NCBI GenBank assembly: GCA_910586975.1
Contig: CAJUKX010000010.1
Coordinates: 1-21,250 of the forward strand
Direction of reading: 5' to 3'
DNA from: an uncultured Muribaculaceae bacterium
GTDB lineage: Bacteria > Bacteroidota > Bacteroidia > Bacteroidales > Muribaculaceae
Length of the DNA stretch: 21,250 nucleotides
Made by a program: the position numbers and the translations under genes. Below, in pieces: positions 1-7,661 of the stretch. Each line of letters opens with the position of its first letter. Position 1 is the stretch's first letter. Below the pieces are notes generated by a model. That model had not been told where the DNA came from. It saw only the letters and a program-made list of their open reading frames with translations, and did no database searches.

Positions 1-2
1 CG

Positions 3-36
3 CAAATTTAACTATTTTTGTTCAGTATTTAACAAC
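3..36 (-). promoter_or_regulatory. Possible promoter for a gene left of the window
   Basis: On the minus strand positions 10-3 read TAAATTTG, a full match to the Bacteroidota -7 consensus TAnnTTTG. A GTTG at 36-33 lies 22 nt upstream, slightly longer than the usual spacing. It sits just past the response-regulator stop codon, so it would drive a gene beyond the left edge. The upstream half overlaps the end of the regulator gene. No terminator hairpin was seen between the two. Confidence 0.45.
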
Positions 37-699
37 CGGTTTTTTACATTGACCCTTTTTCTTTATGGAGCTTATGGTGACCGACGGGTCTGTCAACAGC
101 TTGCGTATGTAGCTTATCTGTACGTTGAGGGCCAGTGAGTTGGCGTAGCTGCTGTCGCCCCACACGGCGTTGAGGATAGTGTCGCGGTCGACAACTTTGC
201 CGAAATTCTCGGCCAGAATAGCCAGAATCTCGGTCTGGCGTACTGACAGCGAGTGCGTCTCGCCATTATATGTCAGTGACGCGAGATTTGGTCTGAAAAC
301 GGTTTGACCTAATTGATACTCAATATCCTGCGAAGTGATGTCGCTCTCAAACCGTTCGTTGATTTTGGCTATCAGTTCTTCAGGATAGAAAGGTTTGGGT
401 ATATAATCGTTGCCTTTTAGTTTGAATCCGTACAGGCGGTCTACCTTGTCGGTACGGTCAGTTAGAAAGAAGATAATCACACGGCGATCGGTACGGCGTA
501 TTGCTTGCGCCACCTCAAATCCGTTCATCTCGGGCATGTTTATGTCGAGCAAAATCAAGTCAGGATTAATCTCGCGGTATAGTTCCAGCCCAACTTTCCC
601 ATTTGGCGCATAAGTCACTTCATACCCCTCGGCCTCAATGAAGCGTCTGAGCAGCATGGAGTTCTTCAGATCATCGTCAACAAGCAGTATCTTTTTCAT
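22..699 (-). CDS. OmpR/PhoB-family response regulator (RprY-like)
   Basis: A 225-residue two-domain regulator. The receiver domain (about 1-118) shows the acidic pocket D8-D10, phosphoacceptor D52 in LILLDINMPEMNG, T80, and K102 in IPKPF. The C-terminal part (about 128-225) is a winged-helix DNA-binding domain of the OmpR type (LSVRQTEILAILAEN, then LNVQISYIRKLL). The wing is odd: where relatives usually have IKGKGY or RGVGYR, this protein has IKKKGQCK, losing a Gly and the aromatic residue; other frames do not restore the motif, so a recent frameshift is unlikely. The start overlaps the kinase stop by 4 nt (ATGA), implying translational coupling. The kinase above is its likely partner. A repeat array at 2227-2268 is a plausible binding site (inference). 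Family call is secure; orthology to rprY is not. Confidence 0.93.
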   Translation of the reverse strand: MKKILLVDDDLKNSMLLRRFIEAEGYEVTYAPNGKVGLELYREINPDLILLDINMPEMNGFEVAQAIRRTDRRVIIFFLTDRTDKVDRLYGFKLKGNDYIPKPFYPEELIAKINERFESDITSQDIEYQLGQTVFRPNLASLTYNGETHSLSVRQTEILAILAENFGKVVDRDTILNAVWGDSSYANSLALNVQISYIRKLLTDPSVTISSIKKKGQCKKPVVKY

Positions 700-2165
700 T
701 GCGGCAGTTTTATGGTGAATACAGAGCCGACTCCTTCAGAGCTTTCCACCGAAATTTCACCTCCGTGGGCATCTACAAGCAGTTTTACGTATGAAAGGCC
801 AAGTCCCATACCGGGAATATCGGTAGCAGATGCCTTGCCACGGTAGAAACGGTTGAATATGCGGCTGCGGTCGGCGGCAGGTATGCCATTGCCGTTATCG
901 GCAACGTTTATCTTCACGCCCTCGGGCGTTGACTCTGAATATATCCTTACCACAACATCATCGCCCGAGTATTTCAGTGCGTTCTCAATCAGGTTGGTAA
1001 TGATATTGGTCAAGTGCGAAGGGTCGGCTGAAATTTCCATATCCCCGGCGATGTCGTTCTCAAACGTAACACGCTTTGTACTCGGTATTGCAACAGACTT
1101 CAATATTCCGTCAACCATATTTGAGAGGTTAAAGGAAGTTACATTCAACGGAATTTGCTCCACATTATTGAATGTTATGTCGCGCAGTTTTGAGAAGTAG
1201 GCCGAAAGATTGTCGAGAGCTATGCGGGTTTCGGCTGTAAGCTCGTGGCGCAGCCGGGCATCCTCCATCAGTTTTTCGTTGTCGATACCCGAAACACACA
1301 TCTTCAATGTTGAAATTGGTCGTTTAAGTTCGTGAATCATAGTGGTTATAAACGAGTTGCGCATCTTGTCAAGTCGTGTGAGCTTTACTATGGTCTTAAT
1401 TTGCCATAACAGGCAAAGAATGAGGAATAACGATAGAACAAATGCCAGAACCAATGTCCAACCCATATCGCGCAATATCTCTGAGTGTGGGATTTCACAT
1501 TCAATCACAACCGCTTTCCTTTCGAGTTCGGAATAAGGGGTGATAACCTTGAAGCGGGGCGAGATTACAGATGAATGACGTATGGTAAGCGGTTCCCATG
1601 TCACGCTGTCCTGCAAAATCAATGTGATTTCGGCATTTAGATTGTTCATCCTTAATATAGAGTCTATCCCCTCGGCAGTGAAAGGCGATTGTATCTCATT
1701 GTCGAAATTCCTCATGGCGTTCCATGCAATACCGTCAGAGGGAGCAGTCGAAGCATCGACTGTGGCAACCTTTTCATCAACCATGTCAAGTGAGTCGAGA
1801 ATCATTTCCTGGAGTGTCTTCATTTCTTCGGGCGTAAGGTCTCGTTTCTCGGATATACCTAAAATCTTACGGCCATCAATTTCTTTTGTGGTTATGGATA
1901 CCGTACGTCGCCGGATTCCTACGGAGTCAATATCAGTGTTCATCTGATATGACGACTGGGTACGGGCTATCTTCTTTACGGCTGAATGTTTTGCTCTTTC
2001 ATTATTATACTCGACAATGGCATTTGAAATCTTCTCGCACGAAATATTCTCATATTCAGAGATAGAATATTCATAGCGACCATACAGCCAATATGCCTGC
2101 ATACCGAGGAAGGCAAGTATGGCTGCGATTGAGAGTATATAGAGTATCTTTATCTTATTTTCCAT
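696..2165 (-). CDS. Membrane sensor histidine kinase
   Basis: A 489-residue inner-membrane kinase when started at the internal ATG (MENKIKIL). This start is preferred over one 15 nt upstream because a -7 box (2177-2170) lies between the two. Transmembrane helix 1 is at about residues 7-28 and helix 2 at about 235-255, leaving a roughly 205-residue periplasmic sensor region with no recognised domain. The HisKA segment carries HELKRPIS with phosphoacceptor H278. The ATPase domain follows with N box NLIENALKYS, G1 VADNGNGIP, F box FNRFYRG and G2 GMGLGLSYVK. All catalytic motifs are intact. It overlaps the downstream regulator by 4 nt and is divergent from the GLPGLI/barrel operon, a context suggesting an envelope or outer-membrane signal; the actual signal is unknown. 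Confidence 0.93.
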   Translation of the reverse strand: MENKIKILYILSIAAILAFLGMQAYWLYGRYEYSISEYENISCEKISNAIVEYNNERAKHSAVKKIARTQSSYQMNTDIDSVGIRRRTVSITTKEIDGRKILGISEKRDLTPEEMKTLQEMILDSLDMVDEKVATVDASTAPSDGIAWNAMRNFDNEIQSPFTAEGIDSILRMNNLNAEITLILQDSVTWEPLTIRHSSVISPRFKVITPYSELERKAVVIECEIPHSEILRDMGWTLVLAFVLSLFLILCLLWQIKTIVKLTRLDKMRNSFITTMIHELKRPISTLKMCVSGIDNEKLMEDARLRHELTAETRIALDNLSAYFSKLRDITFNNVEQIPLNVTSFNLSNMVDGILKSVAIPSTKRVTFENDIAGDMEISADPSHLTNIITNLIENALKYSGDDVVVRIYSESTPEGVKINVADNGNGIPAADRSRIFNRFYRGKASATDIPGMGLGLSYVKLLVDAHGGEISVESSEGVGSVFTIKLPQ

Positions 2166-2169
2166 GATG

Positions 2170-2177
2170 CAAAAATA
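2170..2177 (-). promoter_or_regulatory. Putative -7 box of the two-component operon
   Basis: The minus strand reads TATTTTTG at 2177-2170, matching TAnnTTTG. Only 4 nt separate it from the chosen ATG at 2165, so the mRNA would be nearly leaderless. No good -33 element was found at normal spacing (only a T-rich stretch at shorter distance), so support rests on the -7 box. Confidence 0.4.
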
Positions 2178-2226
2178 CATATAATTATGTGATAAAATGC
2201 TGCCGGCGACGTCTATTTTGCTGACA

Positions 2227-2268
2227 GTAATAATTTAGTAATAATTCCATAATCTTTGAGTAATGATT
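2227..2268. promoter_or_regulatory. 11-bp-period direct repeat array, candidate regulator operator
   Basis: Four 9-bp units begin exactly every 11 bp: GTAATAATT at 2227, GTAATAATT at 2238, a degenerate ATAATCTTT at 2249 and GTAATGATT at 2260. OmpR/PhoB-type regulators bind head-to-tail on direct repeats of about 10-11 bp. The array ends 6 nt before the -33 element of the GLPGLI promoter and lies between the regulator genes and that operon. Assignment to this regulator is inference. Confidence 0.6.
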
Positions 2269-2274
2269 ATTTTC

Positions 2275-2304
2275 GTTGTGTGGTGAGGGGCGGTTGTAAC
2301 TTTG
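2275..2304 (+). promoter_or_regulatory. Promoter of the GLPGLI/outer-membrane protein operon
   Basis: GTTG at 2275-2278 and TAACTTTG at 2297-2304 are separated by 18 nt and match the Bacteroidota -33/-7 pattern. The ATG at 2333 is 28 nt after the -7 box. The 11-bp repeat array sits directly upstream, as expected for an activator-dependent promoter. Confidence 0.7.
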
Positions 2305-2332
2305 CAGCACAAACCAAAAAACAGAATTTGCA

Positions 2333-3214
2333 ATGAAAAAAACAGCAATCATCATCCTGGTCATATCCTCATTGGCTGTGGCCGTATCGGCAAGAGTAAT
2401 GCGACGCACTCTCAGCATTCTCCAACATAATGTACCCGAAACCGAGACCATCGCTCCGGAGACTATGGAGTTTGTCTACGACTACTCGTGGTGCAACGAC
2501 ACAACCAATCAACTCAAAGACAACTACACAGCAGATCAGATGCTTCTGCAAATAGCAGCCAACGGTATGTCGAAATTCTCCAGCTACAAGAATCTCACGG
2601 TAGATTCTATACTGATGAACATAACTCAGGAACAGGTGGCCGAAGCTGCCATGGACGGAAAGCTGGACAACGGAGAGTTCATGACTATCTTCAAGAACTA
2701 CCCTCAGGGAAAGTTGACGCATACTGAGAAAATCTGTATGGATTGGTTCCGCTACGAGGAAGAGATGCCCACGCTCGAGTGGGAGCTGACCGACAGCGTA
2801 ATCAACATACTGGGCTATGAATGTCGCTCGGCGGTATGCAACTTCCGCGGTCGCCGGTGGACTGCCTTCTATACCGATGAAATTCCTCTGATGGAAGGCC
2901 CGTGGAAGCTGTACGGTCTGCCGGGCCTGATAATGAAAGCCGAGGATAAGGACGGCCACTACAGGTTTGAGCTTATAGGTATAAAGTCCAAAGCCGACCG
3001 TCCGATAACCATGTATAAGGTCCCTTATAACACAACATCCCGCGCAAAATATTATGATGCAAAACACCGCTATGACGTAAATCCATACGCTTATTATGAA
3101 GAGGGAGGCCACGGACATATCACCGTTTCTGACGAAAATGGCAATCCCATGCTTGATGCATACGACCCCATGGAATTACCATTCGATTACATTGAACTTG
3201 ACTTGAGAAAATAA
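2333..3214 (+). CDS. GLPGLI family secreted protein
   Basis: A 293-residue exported protein with a signal peptide at about 1-20 (MKKTAIIILVISSLAVAVSA) and no lipobox. The family's namesake sequence GLPGLI is present at 195-200 within KLYGLPGLIMKAEDKDG, preceded by the usual stretch with WTAFYTDEIP. Two cysteines (C163 and C169) flank the middle of the conserved core and could form a disulfide in the periplasm. The family is widespread in Bacteroidota and has no established biochemical function that I know of. Its stop codon overlaps the ATG of the barrel gene (TAATG), so the two proteins are probably made together and may act as a pair at the outer membrane (inference). Just upstream lie the promoter and the repeat array that may be the regulator's operator. 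Confidence 0.9.
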   Translation: MKKTAIIILVISSLAVAVSARVMRRTLSILQHNVPETETIAPETMEFVYDYSWCNDTTNQLKDNYTADQMLLQIAANGMSKFSSYKNLTVDSILMNITQEQVAEAAMDGKLDNGEFMTIFKNYPQGKLTHTEKICMDWFRYEEEMPTLEWELTDSVINILGYECRSAVCNFRGRRWTAFYTDEIPLMEGPWKLYGLPGLIMKAEDKDGHYRFELIGIKSKADRPITMYKVPYNTTSRAKYYDAKHRYDVNPYAYYEEGGHGHITVSDENGNPMLDAYDPMELPFDYIELDLRK

Positions 3215-5769
3215 TGACAAGATACAGCTTTTTTATACTATGCCTTTTCCTCGGACTGCTGTCAAGCGTGGCGGCAGTTCCGGAAACGGTAACCGGAACC
3301 ATAGTTGACGGTGACAGCCGTCAGCATCTGTCGGGTGTAGTGGTGCAAGCCCTCGACAGCAATGGTAAAGCCACAGCCTTTGCCTCGTCGGATGTAAAAG
3401 GTGTTTTCAAAATCAGAATCTCAGCCGCTGCCGATTCCATTTCATTCCGCCGTATGGGATATGAATCATTGAAATTGCCGGTTGATCACGATTTTGCGCA
3501 AGGTGTTGCTTTATACCCAAAAGCAACTGTACTTAAGGATGTTATAGTTGAGGCGCCCGACATATATGCCCGGGGTGATACACTCGTTTTCAACGTAGCA
3601 CGCTATGCCAATGCCACCGATAATGCCATAATTGACGTTATCAAGCGTCTGCCGGGCATCAAGGTTGAGGAGGACGGTACAATAAAGTATCAGGGAAAGC
3701 CCATCAATAAATTCTATATTGATGGCGATGATTTTCTCGGCGGACAGTATGGATTGGCCACCAACAACATCTCGCACAAGGATGTCAAGTCGGTTGAAGT
3801 AATGGAGAATCATCAGCCGGTAAAGGCTCTTGAAGGGATTGATTTTCCGGAGGAAGCAGGTATCAATATCAAGCTCAACGAGGGCGCCAAAGGCAAGTGG
3901 GTAGGGGTTGCCAAGGCCGGCGGCGGGGTGCAGCCGTGGCTCTACGACGGCTCGTTGTACGCCATGCGTATTGCACCCAAAGTTAATAACATACTGACTT
4001 TGCGCGGCGGCAACACGGGCTGGAACCCGCAGGAGCAGATTATGGAACATGATTTCAGCGATATGTCTTTCACCGGCTATTCGGAGTCGTTATGGCCCGA
4101 ATATATTGCCGCCGATATTGTGAACTCTCCACTCAACGAGAAGCGTACGCGTGATAACCTCTCGTGGATTGCAAACTCAATAACCGCCTTGACACGTGGC
4201 GATACTTCGATACGATTCAAACTAAATTATACGGGCGACAGACTTGATTATAACTCGGGATTACAGACGGATTATTTCAGCCCGACAATCCCGCAGTTTA
4301 TTCAAAACAACAGTCTTCGAACACAGAGCCACGATGTGTCGGCTCAGTTTAACATGCAGATAAACAAGCGCGGATATTACCTGAAGGATAAATTTACTGT
4401 AAATGGTATTTGGGAAAAATCCAACTCTGTCATTACCGGGTCTTTTGAACTTGACCAGCGTATCAGACGCCGCAACCTGCAGGCATGTAACGATCTCAAG
4501 TTGGTGAAGCGCAACGACAAGAAACTTTTTGAACTTATTTCGCGAAATTCGTTATCATATCGTCCTGACCGACTGTTTGTAATTGGAGAAGAGAATGCGA
4601 CACAAAACATTGGTACTACTGATTTTCGAAGCACCACCGAAACACGTTGGGGCAAGTTGGGCCGTTTCATGAAATTCTACCTCAACGGAGGTATTGATAT
4701 GAATTATCATCGCATGAATCTTTCTTTGACTGGAATGGGAGATTTCGACAATTCACAACATTTCGATACATTTCTCTCAAACCTGTATGCGACACCTCAG
4801 CTCGACTACGAGCGCAATGGATGGCTGATGTCGGCCAAGATACAGACTAAATGGCTTCATTATAGTGTAAACAAGCTACATGACTATATAAATATCTTCC
4901 CGAGAGTGTATGTACGCAAGAAAACTTCGGCAAAAAGTGAGTTTTCAGCCTCCCTTTCGTATCAACTCAGTTCGCCTCAGGCTTATATGAATATAGACGT
5001 GCCCGTGATATCTGATTACCGCAATCTTTTCATAGCCAACGGTATTGACAAGTATTCGCAGAATATTGCCGCGACCGCGAGCTATAAATACCGCAACCCT
5101 CTTACATCCTTCTTTGCCAACGCTTCGCTTACCTACAATTACAGCCGAAGTGCATTTATGTCAAACCAATTGTTTATTGATGATTTCATCATATCAACAT
5201 ATTCCGACATGCTTTCTGACCGCAATTCATGGTATGTGAGCGGAGGTGTGAGCAAAGGTCTCGGCCACAGCCGTATGGTTATAGGTTGCGATGTGAGTGC
5301 GTCAACAAGCTCGGCTTCATCAATGCGCGACAATATAGTGGAAGATTACAGTCAGCAGACTGTTACGGTTAAGCCCTATTTCAGGGGAAGTCTGTGCAAG
5401 TGGCTTTCTGTGAACTATGATGCCGACTATGGATTCTCGCAATTGAAAATAGGCAGCATTGACAATAGCACCCATTCATTCAATCAGAAATTTTACGCAA
5501 CCATTATACCTCGCGACCGTTGGCAGTTTACTGTTGGCGCAGAGCATTTTCTTACCAAATTTCCTGAAGGAAATACCGAGAATCTTGTTCTGCTCGATGC
5601 CTCGGCTGCATGGCATGTAAGCAATAAGGTGCGACTGTCGCTTACGGCAAACAACCTGCTCAACAAGCGATACTACCAATATGTAACCTACGGTACTCTT
5701 TCACGGTCGGAACATTCATTCCGCATACGGCAGCGAAATATACTTGCCACTATTCAGTTCAGGTTTTGA
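3214..5769 (+). CDS. Outer-membrane beta-barrel protein with carboxypeptidase-regulatory-like domain (TonB-receptor-like)
   Basis: An 851-residue protein with a signal peptide at about 1-21. A CarboxypepD_reg-like beta-sandwich follows at about 24-105 (VTGTIVDGDSRQHLSGVVV through RRMGYESLKL), then a plug-like region at about 108-230 with IIDVIKRLPGIKVEEDGTI and FYIDGDDFLGG. The rest is aromatic-rich alternating strand sequence typical of a large barrel and ends in phenylalanine (ATIQFRF), the C-terminal signal recognised by the BAM complex. It resembles TonB-dependent receptors with fused N-terminal sandwiches, but no clear TonB box was seen, so active transport is not proven. It is coupled to the GLPGLI gene by a 1-nt overlap and followed by a strong hairpin. 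The ligand is unknown. No SusD-like partner is adjacent, arguing against a standard glycan-uptake locus. Confidence 0.88.
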   Translation: MTRYSFFILCLFLGLLSSVAAVPETVTGTIVDGDSRQHLSGVVVQALDSNGKATAFASSDVKGVFKIRISAAADSISFRRMGYESLKLPVDHDFAQGVALYPKATVLKDVIVEAPDIYARGDTLVFNVARYANATDNAIIDVIKRLPGIKVEEDGTIKYQGKPINKFYIDGDDFLGGQYGLATNNISHKDVKSVEVMENHQPVKALEGIDFPEEAGINIKLNEGAKGKWVGVAKAGGGVQPWLYDGSLYAMRIAPKVNNILTLRGGNTGWNPQEQIMEHDFSDMSFTGYSESLWPEYIAADIVNSPLNEKRTRDNLSWIANSITALTRGDTSIRFKLNYTGDRLDYNSGLQTDYFSPTIPQFIQNNSLRTQSHDVSAQFNMQINKRGYYLKDKFTVNGIWEKSNSVITGSFELDQRIRRRNLQACNDLKLVKRNDKKLFELISRNSLSYRPDRLFVIGEENATQNIGTTDFRSTTETRWGKLGRFMKFYLNGGIDMNYHRMNLSLTGMGDFDNSQHFDTFLSNLYATPQLDYERNGWLMSAKIQTKWLHYSVNKLHDYINIFPRVYVRKKTSAKSEFSASLSYQLSSPQAYMNIDVPVISDYRNLFIANGIDKYSQNIAATASYKYRNPLTSFFANASLTYNYSRSAFMSNQLFIDDFIISTYSDMLSDRNSWYVSGGVSKGLGHSRMVIGCDVSASTSSASSMRDNIVEDYSQQTVTVKPYFRGSLCKWLSVNYDADYGFSQLKIGSIDNSTHSFNQKFYATIIPRDRWQFTVGAEHFLTKFPEGNTENLVLLDASAAWHVSNKVRLSLTANNLLNKRYYQYVTYGTLSRSEHSFRIRQRNILATIQFRF

Positions 5770-5773
5770 ACTG

Positions 5774-5824
5774 AAACAGAAATCCCGCACCGGCCGATGG
5801 GCAGATGCGGGATTTCTGTTTTAT
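5774..5824. terminator. Perfect 16-bp hairpin terminator between convergent genes
   Basis: Arms AAACAGAAATCCCGCA (5774-5789) and TGCGGGATTTCTGTTT (5806-5821) are perfectly complementary around a 16-nt loop. A short T run follows on the plus strand. It lies 4 nt after the barrel stop codon and just beyond the end of the convergent META gene, so it may serve both directions. Confidence 0.88.
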
Positions 5825-5832
5825 TGTATGCG

Positions 5833-6765
5833 TTAGTCCTCGTACACGTGGTCAGCTTTTTTAAGAGTCATAAGAATCTTGCCTTCGCTGTTGAGGAGTA
5901 TAACCTTGTCGACACCGTCGTTGATGGCCGATGCACATTCTTCGAGGGCCACGAGCATGGCGGTCTGCTGGGTTTCGTAGGGGCAAGCCATGCGGGTTGT
6001 CATCATATTGCTGAAATCAACAGAGTTGGGACGGCGATGATCCAGATAAATGTCGCCGTTAACGATGTTGCAACCGGTATTGCCGTGGAGTTTAAGCTCG
6101 GTGATGTCGAAGAAGATGCTTGCAGGTGTGTCAAGCTTCTTGAGGCCTGAAATTGATTCAACGTCCCACTGGCCGTTGAGGTATTCGAGATTGCCGCGGC
6201 GCATACGCATTGCCGACTGACCTTCCTTATTGAGGAAGTCGATGAACGATTCAGATCCGATTTCGCTGAATTTGATACGAACGGGATTCTCTGAAATCAA
6301 GGCATTGATGGCATTCTCGTATTCCACATCGGGGCAGGCACGCAGTGTCGACAGCACGTTGTGGAATGATATCTGTTGCAGGCTGTCTACAGTGTATGAA
6401 CCGTTGAGAGTGTTGCATCCGTTAGAGGCGTAGAACTGATGCTTTGAAGGCTCGAAAATAACGTAAGGCATATTTTCGTCGCGGTCAATGCTGATTTTAC
6501 CTACCTGTATTATGGTCCATTCGCCACCGATACGGCTGTCGAAGTCAGATATGGTTTTTGCCTGAGCTGTCTTGTCGGGAGTCGTCTGGGCTTGATTTCC
6601 GGCGGGAGTTGTTTCCTGCTTTCCGGGCTGCGGAGTGGTTGTTTCCACACGTGTGGCCTCACCACCGCTTATGGTATTGTCTTTTTTCTTGTTTGAATTC
6701 AAAACAGAACAAGAACTTATGGTAGCCATGAGAGTGAGAGTCGTGATTAAGTTGATAATTTTCAT
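5833..6765 (-). CDS. Lipoprotein with two tandem META (HslJ-like) domains
   Basis: A 310-residue predicted lipoprotein. The signal peptide ends in the lipobox ISSC, making C19 the lipidated residue. A Thr/Gln/Pro-rich linker (about 25-75) tethers the folded part. The first META domain (about 80-178) carries ASNGCNTLNGSY and then LRACP; the second (about 192-300) carries GNTGCNIVNGDIY and then TRMACP. Each therefore keeps the paired NGCN...NG and CP signature, with cysteines that could form a disulfide. E. coli HslJ, a single META domain, affects novobiocin resistance, but the function of Bacteroidota two-domain forms is not established. It is convergent with the barrel gene, shares its terminator, and stands alone upstream of rpsO's terminator. 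Domain assignment is confident; role unknown. Confidence 0.88.
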   Translation of the reverse strand: MKIINLITTLTLMATISSCSVLNSNKKKDNTISGGEATRVETTTPQPGKQETTPAGNQAQTTPDKTAQAKTISDFDSRIGGEWTIIQVGKISIDRDENMPYVIFEPSKHQFYASNGCNTLNGSYTVDSLQQISFHNVLSTLRACPDVEYENAINALISENPVRIKFSEIGSESFIDFLNKEGQSAMRMRRGNLEYLNGQWDVESISGLKKLDTPASIFFDITELKLHGNTGCNIVNGDIYLDHRRPNSVDFSNMMTTRMACPYETQQTAMLVALEECASAINDGVDKVILLNSEGKILMTLKKADHVYED

Positions 6766-6774
6766 ACTGCGTTT

Positions 6775-6805
6775 GATAAATAGTTATGCTAATAAGACAT
6801 TCAAA
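6775..6805 (-). promoter_or_regulatory. Weak candidate promoter of the META lipoprotein
   Basis: The minus strand has TTTG at 6805-6802 and TATTTATC at 6782-6775 with 19 nt between them. The -33 and spacing are ideal, but the -7 box matches only part of TAnnTTTG. It ends 9 nt before the ATG. Confidence 0.35.
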
Positions 6806-6838
6806 CAGGGGTAAAGGTTTAATCAGGGCTTAGAGTTT

Positions 6839-6879
6839 AAAAACAAATCGGGTTGCTCGCAAAAGAGAGCAACCCGATT
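6839..6879 (-). terminator. rpsO intrinsic terminator
   Basis: A perfect 13-bp stem pairs 6846-6858 with 6867-6879 around an 8-nt loop. On the minus strand it is followed by TGTTTTTAAA. It lies 27 nt past the rpsO stop codon. Confidence 0.88.
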
Positions 6880-6906
6880 GTTGTAATCGTTAAGCGAGCT
6901 CGAGGC

Positions 6907-7182
6907 TTACTTGCGGATACCAAGCTCTTTCTGGGCGATGATATCGCGGTAGCGGTTGATGTCCTTCTTCTTGAGGTAGTCGAGAAGACGACGACGCTTA
7001 CCTACGAGCATCTTAAGAGCGCGCTCTGTTGTATGATCCTTGTGATTTGACTTAAGGTGCTGAGTCAAATGAGCGATACGGACCGAGAATAATGCAATCT
7101 GTGCTTCAGGTGAGCCAGTGTCAGTCTTGCCCTTACCGTACTTCTCGAAGATCTGTACTTTTTCTTCAGAATTTAAGTGCAT
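6907..7182 (-). CDS. rpsO: 30S ribosomal protein S15
   Basis: The 91-residue product has the normal S15 length and hallmark sequence: GSPEAQIALFSVRIAHLTQHLKSN, HKDHTTERALKMLVGKRRRLLDYL and a C-terminal RYRDIIAQKELGIRK. S15 binds 16S rRNA and helps assemble the platform of the small subunit. The gene has its own consensus promoter (7260-7230) with a leader of about 45 nt and its own terminator, so it can be a single-gene transcript, although read-through from the omega-like gene upstream is possible. I saw no obvious structured autoregulatory leader of the kind known for rpsO in other bacteria. Confidence 0.98.
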   Translation of the reverse strand: MHLNSEEKVQIFEKYGKGKTDTGSPEAQIALFSVRIAHLTQHLKSNHKDHTTERALKMLVGKRRRLLDYLKKKDINRYRDIIAQKELGIRK

Positions 7183-7229
7183 TCTTTAGATAAATTTAAG
7201 TAGTTAGTAATATATTTTGATTTCGGGTG

Positions 7230-7260
7230 CAAATTTACGAAAAAAAATTGATATGGCAAT
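7230..7260 (-). promoter_or_regulatory. rpsO promoter
   Basis: The minus strand has ATTG at 7260-7257 and TAAATTTG at 7237-7230, separated by 19 nt. Both match the Bacteroidota vegetative promoter. The rpsO start is 47 nt after the -7 box. Confidence 0.75.
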
Positions 7261-7296
7261 GAGCCACGTCTTTGTTTTTTCGTGCAGTTGCGTTGA

Positions 7297-7632
7297 TTAG
7301 TTGAGGTTTGAACGATCCTTTGACGGATTGCGGTAGTAGAGTTTACCGTCGATGTATTCCTGAGTCGCGATGAGAGTTGGCTTGGGAAGTTTTTCGTAGT
7401 AACGTGAGATTTCGATCTGTTCTCTGTTCTCGCTTACTTCTTCAAGTGAATCGTTGAGCGATGCGAATTCCTGAAGCTTTTTTTCAAGGTCGTGGCGCAT
7501 TTCGGCTGCAATCTGATTTGCGCGCTTGCCCATGATACATACGGTTTCGTAAATATTGCCTGTGGGTTCTGCGAGTTCAACAAGGTCGCGTGTTACGGTG
7601 TTGAGTGGTGCGTTGGATTTCTTGTAGTCCAT
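7297..7632 (-). CDS. rpoZ: RNA polymerase omega subunit, Bacteroidota type
   Basis: A 111-residue protein starting MDYKKSNAPLNTVTRD; the upstream ATG six codons earlier is less likely because homologues begin at MDYKK. The segment TGNIYETVCIMGKRANQIAAEM matches the omega/Rpb6 core that clamps the C-terminal tail of beta', and the conserved tail EISRYYEKLPKPTLIATQEYI is typical of the Bacteroidota form. It lies 29 nt after bamD on the same strand and probably shares its transcript, a common pairing in this phylum as I recall. The family resemblance is clear, but the sequence is far from the E. coli omega, so the name rests on family assignment. Confidence 0.82.
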   Translation of the reverse strand: MDYKKSNAPLNTVTRDLVELAEPTGNIYETVCIMGKRANQIAAEMRHDLEKKLQEFASLNDSLEEVSENREQIEISRYYEKLPKPTLIATQEYIDGKLYYRNPSKDRSNLN

Positions 7633-7661
7633 AGCTTTATGTTGTATCAATTATAATCTTT

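Noticed and set aside
22..90. Frameshift at the C-terminus of the response regulator
   Set aside because: Both alternative frames meet stop codons within a few codons and neither restores a GxGY motif, so divergence is the simpler reading.
2369..3118. A 249-codon minus-strand frame opposite the GLPGLI gene
   Set aside because: The plus-strand frame has a signal peptide, the GLPGLI motif and a promoter; the minus-strand frame has none of these and would run into the operator region.
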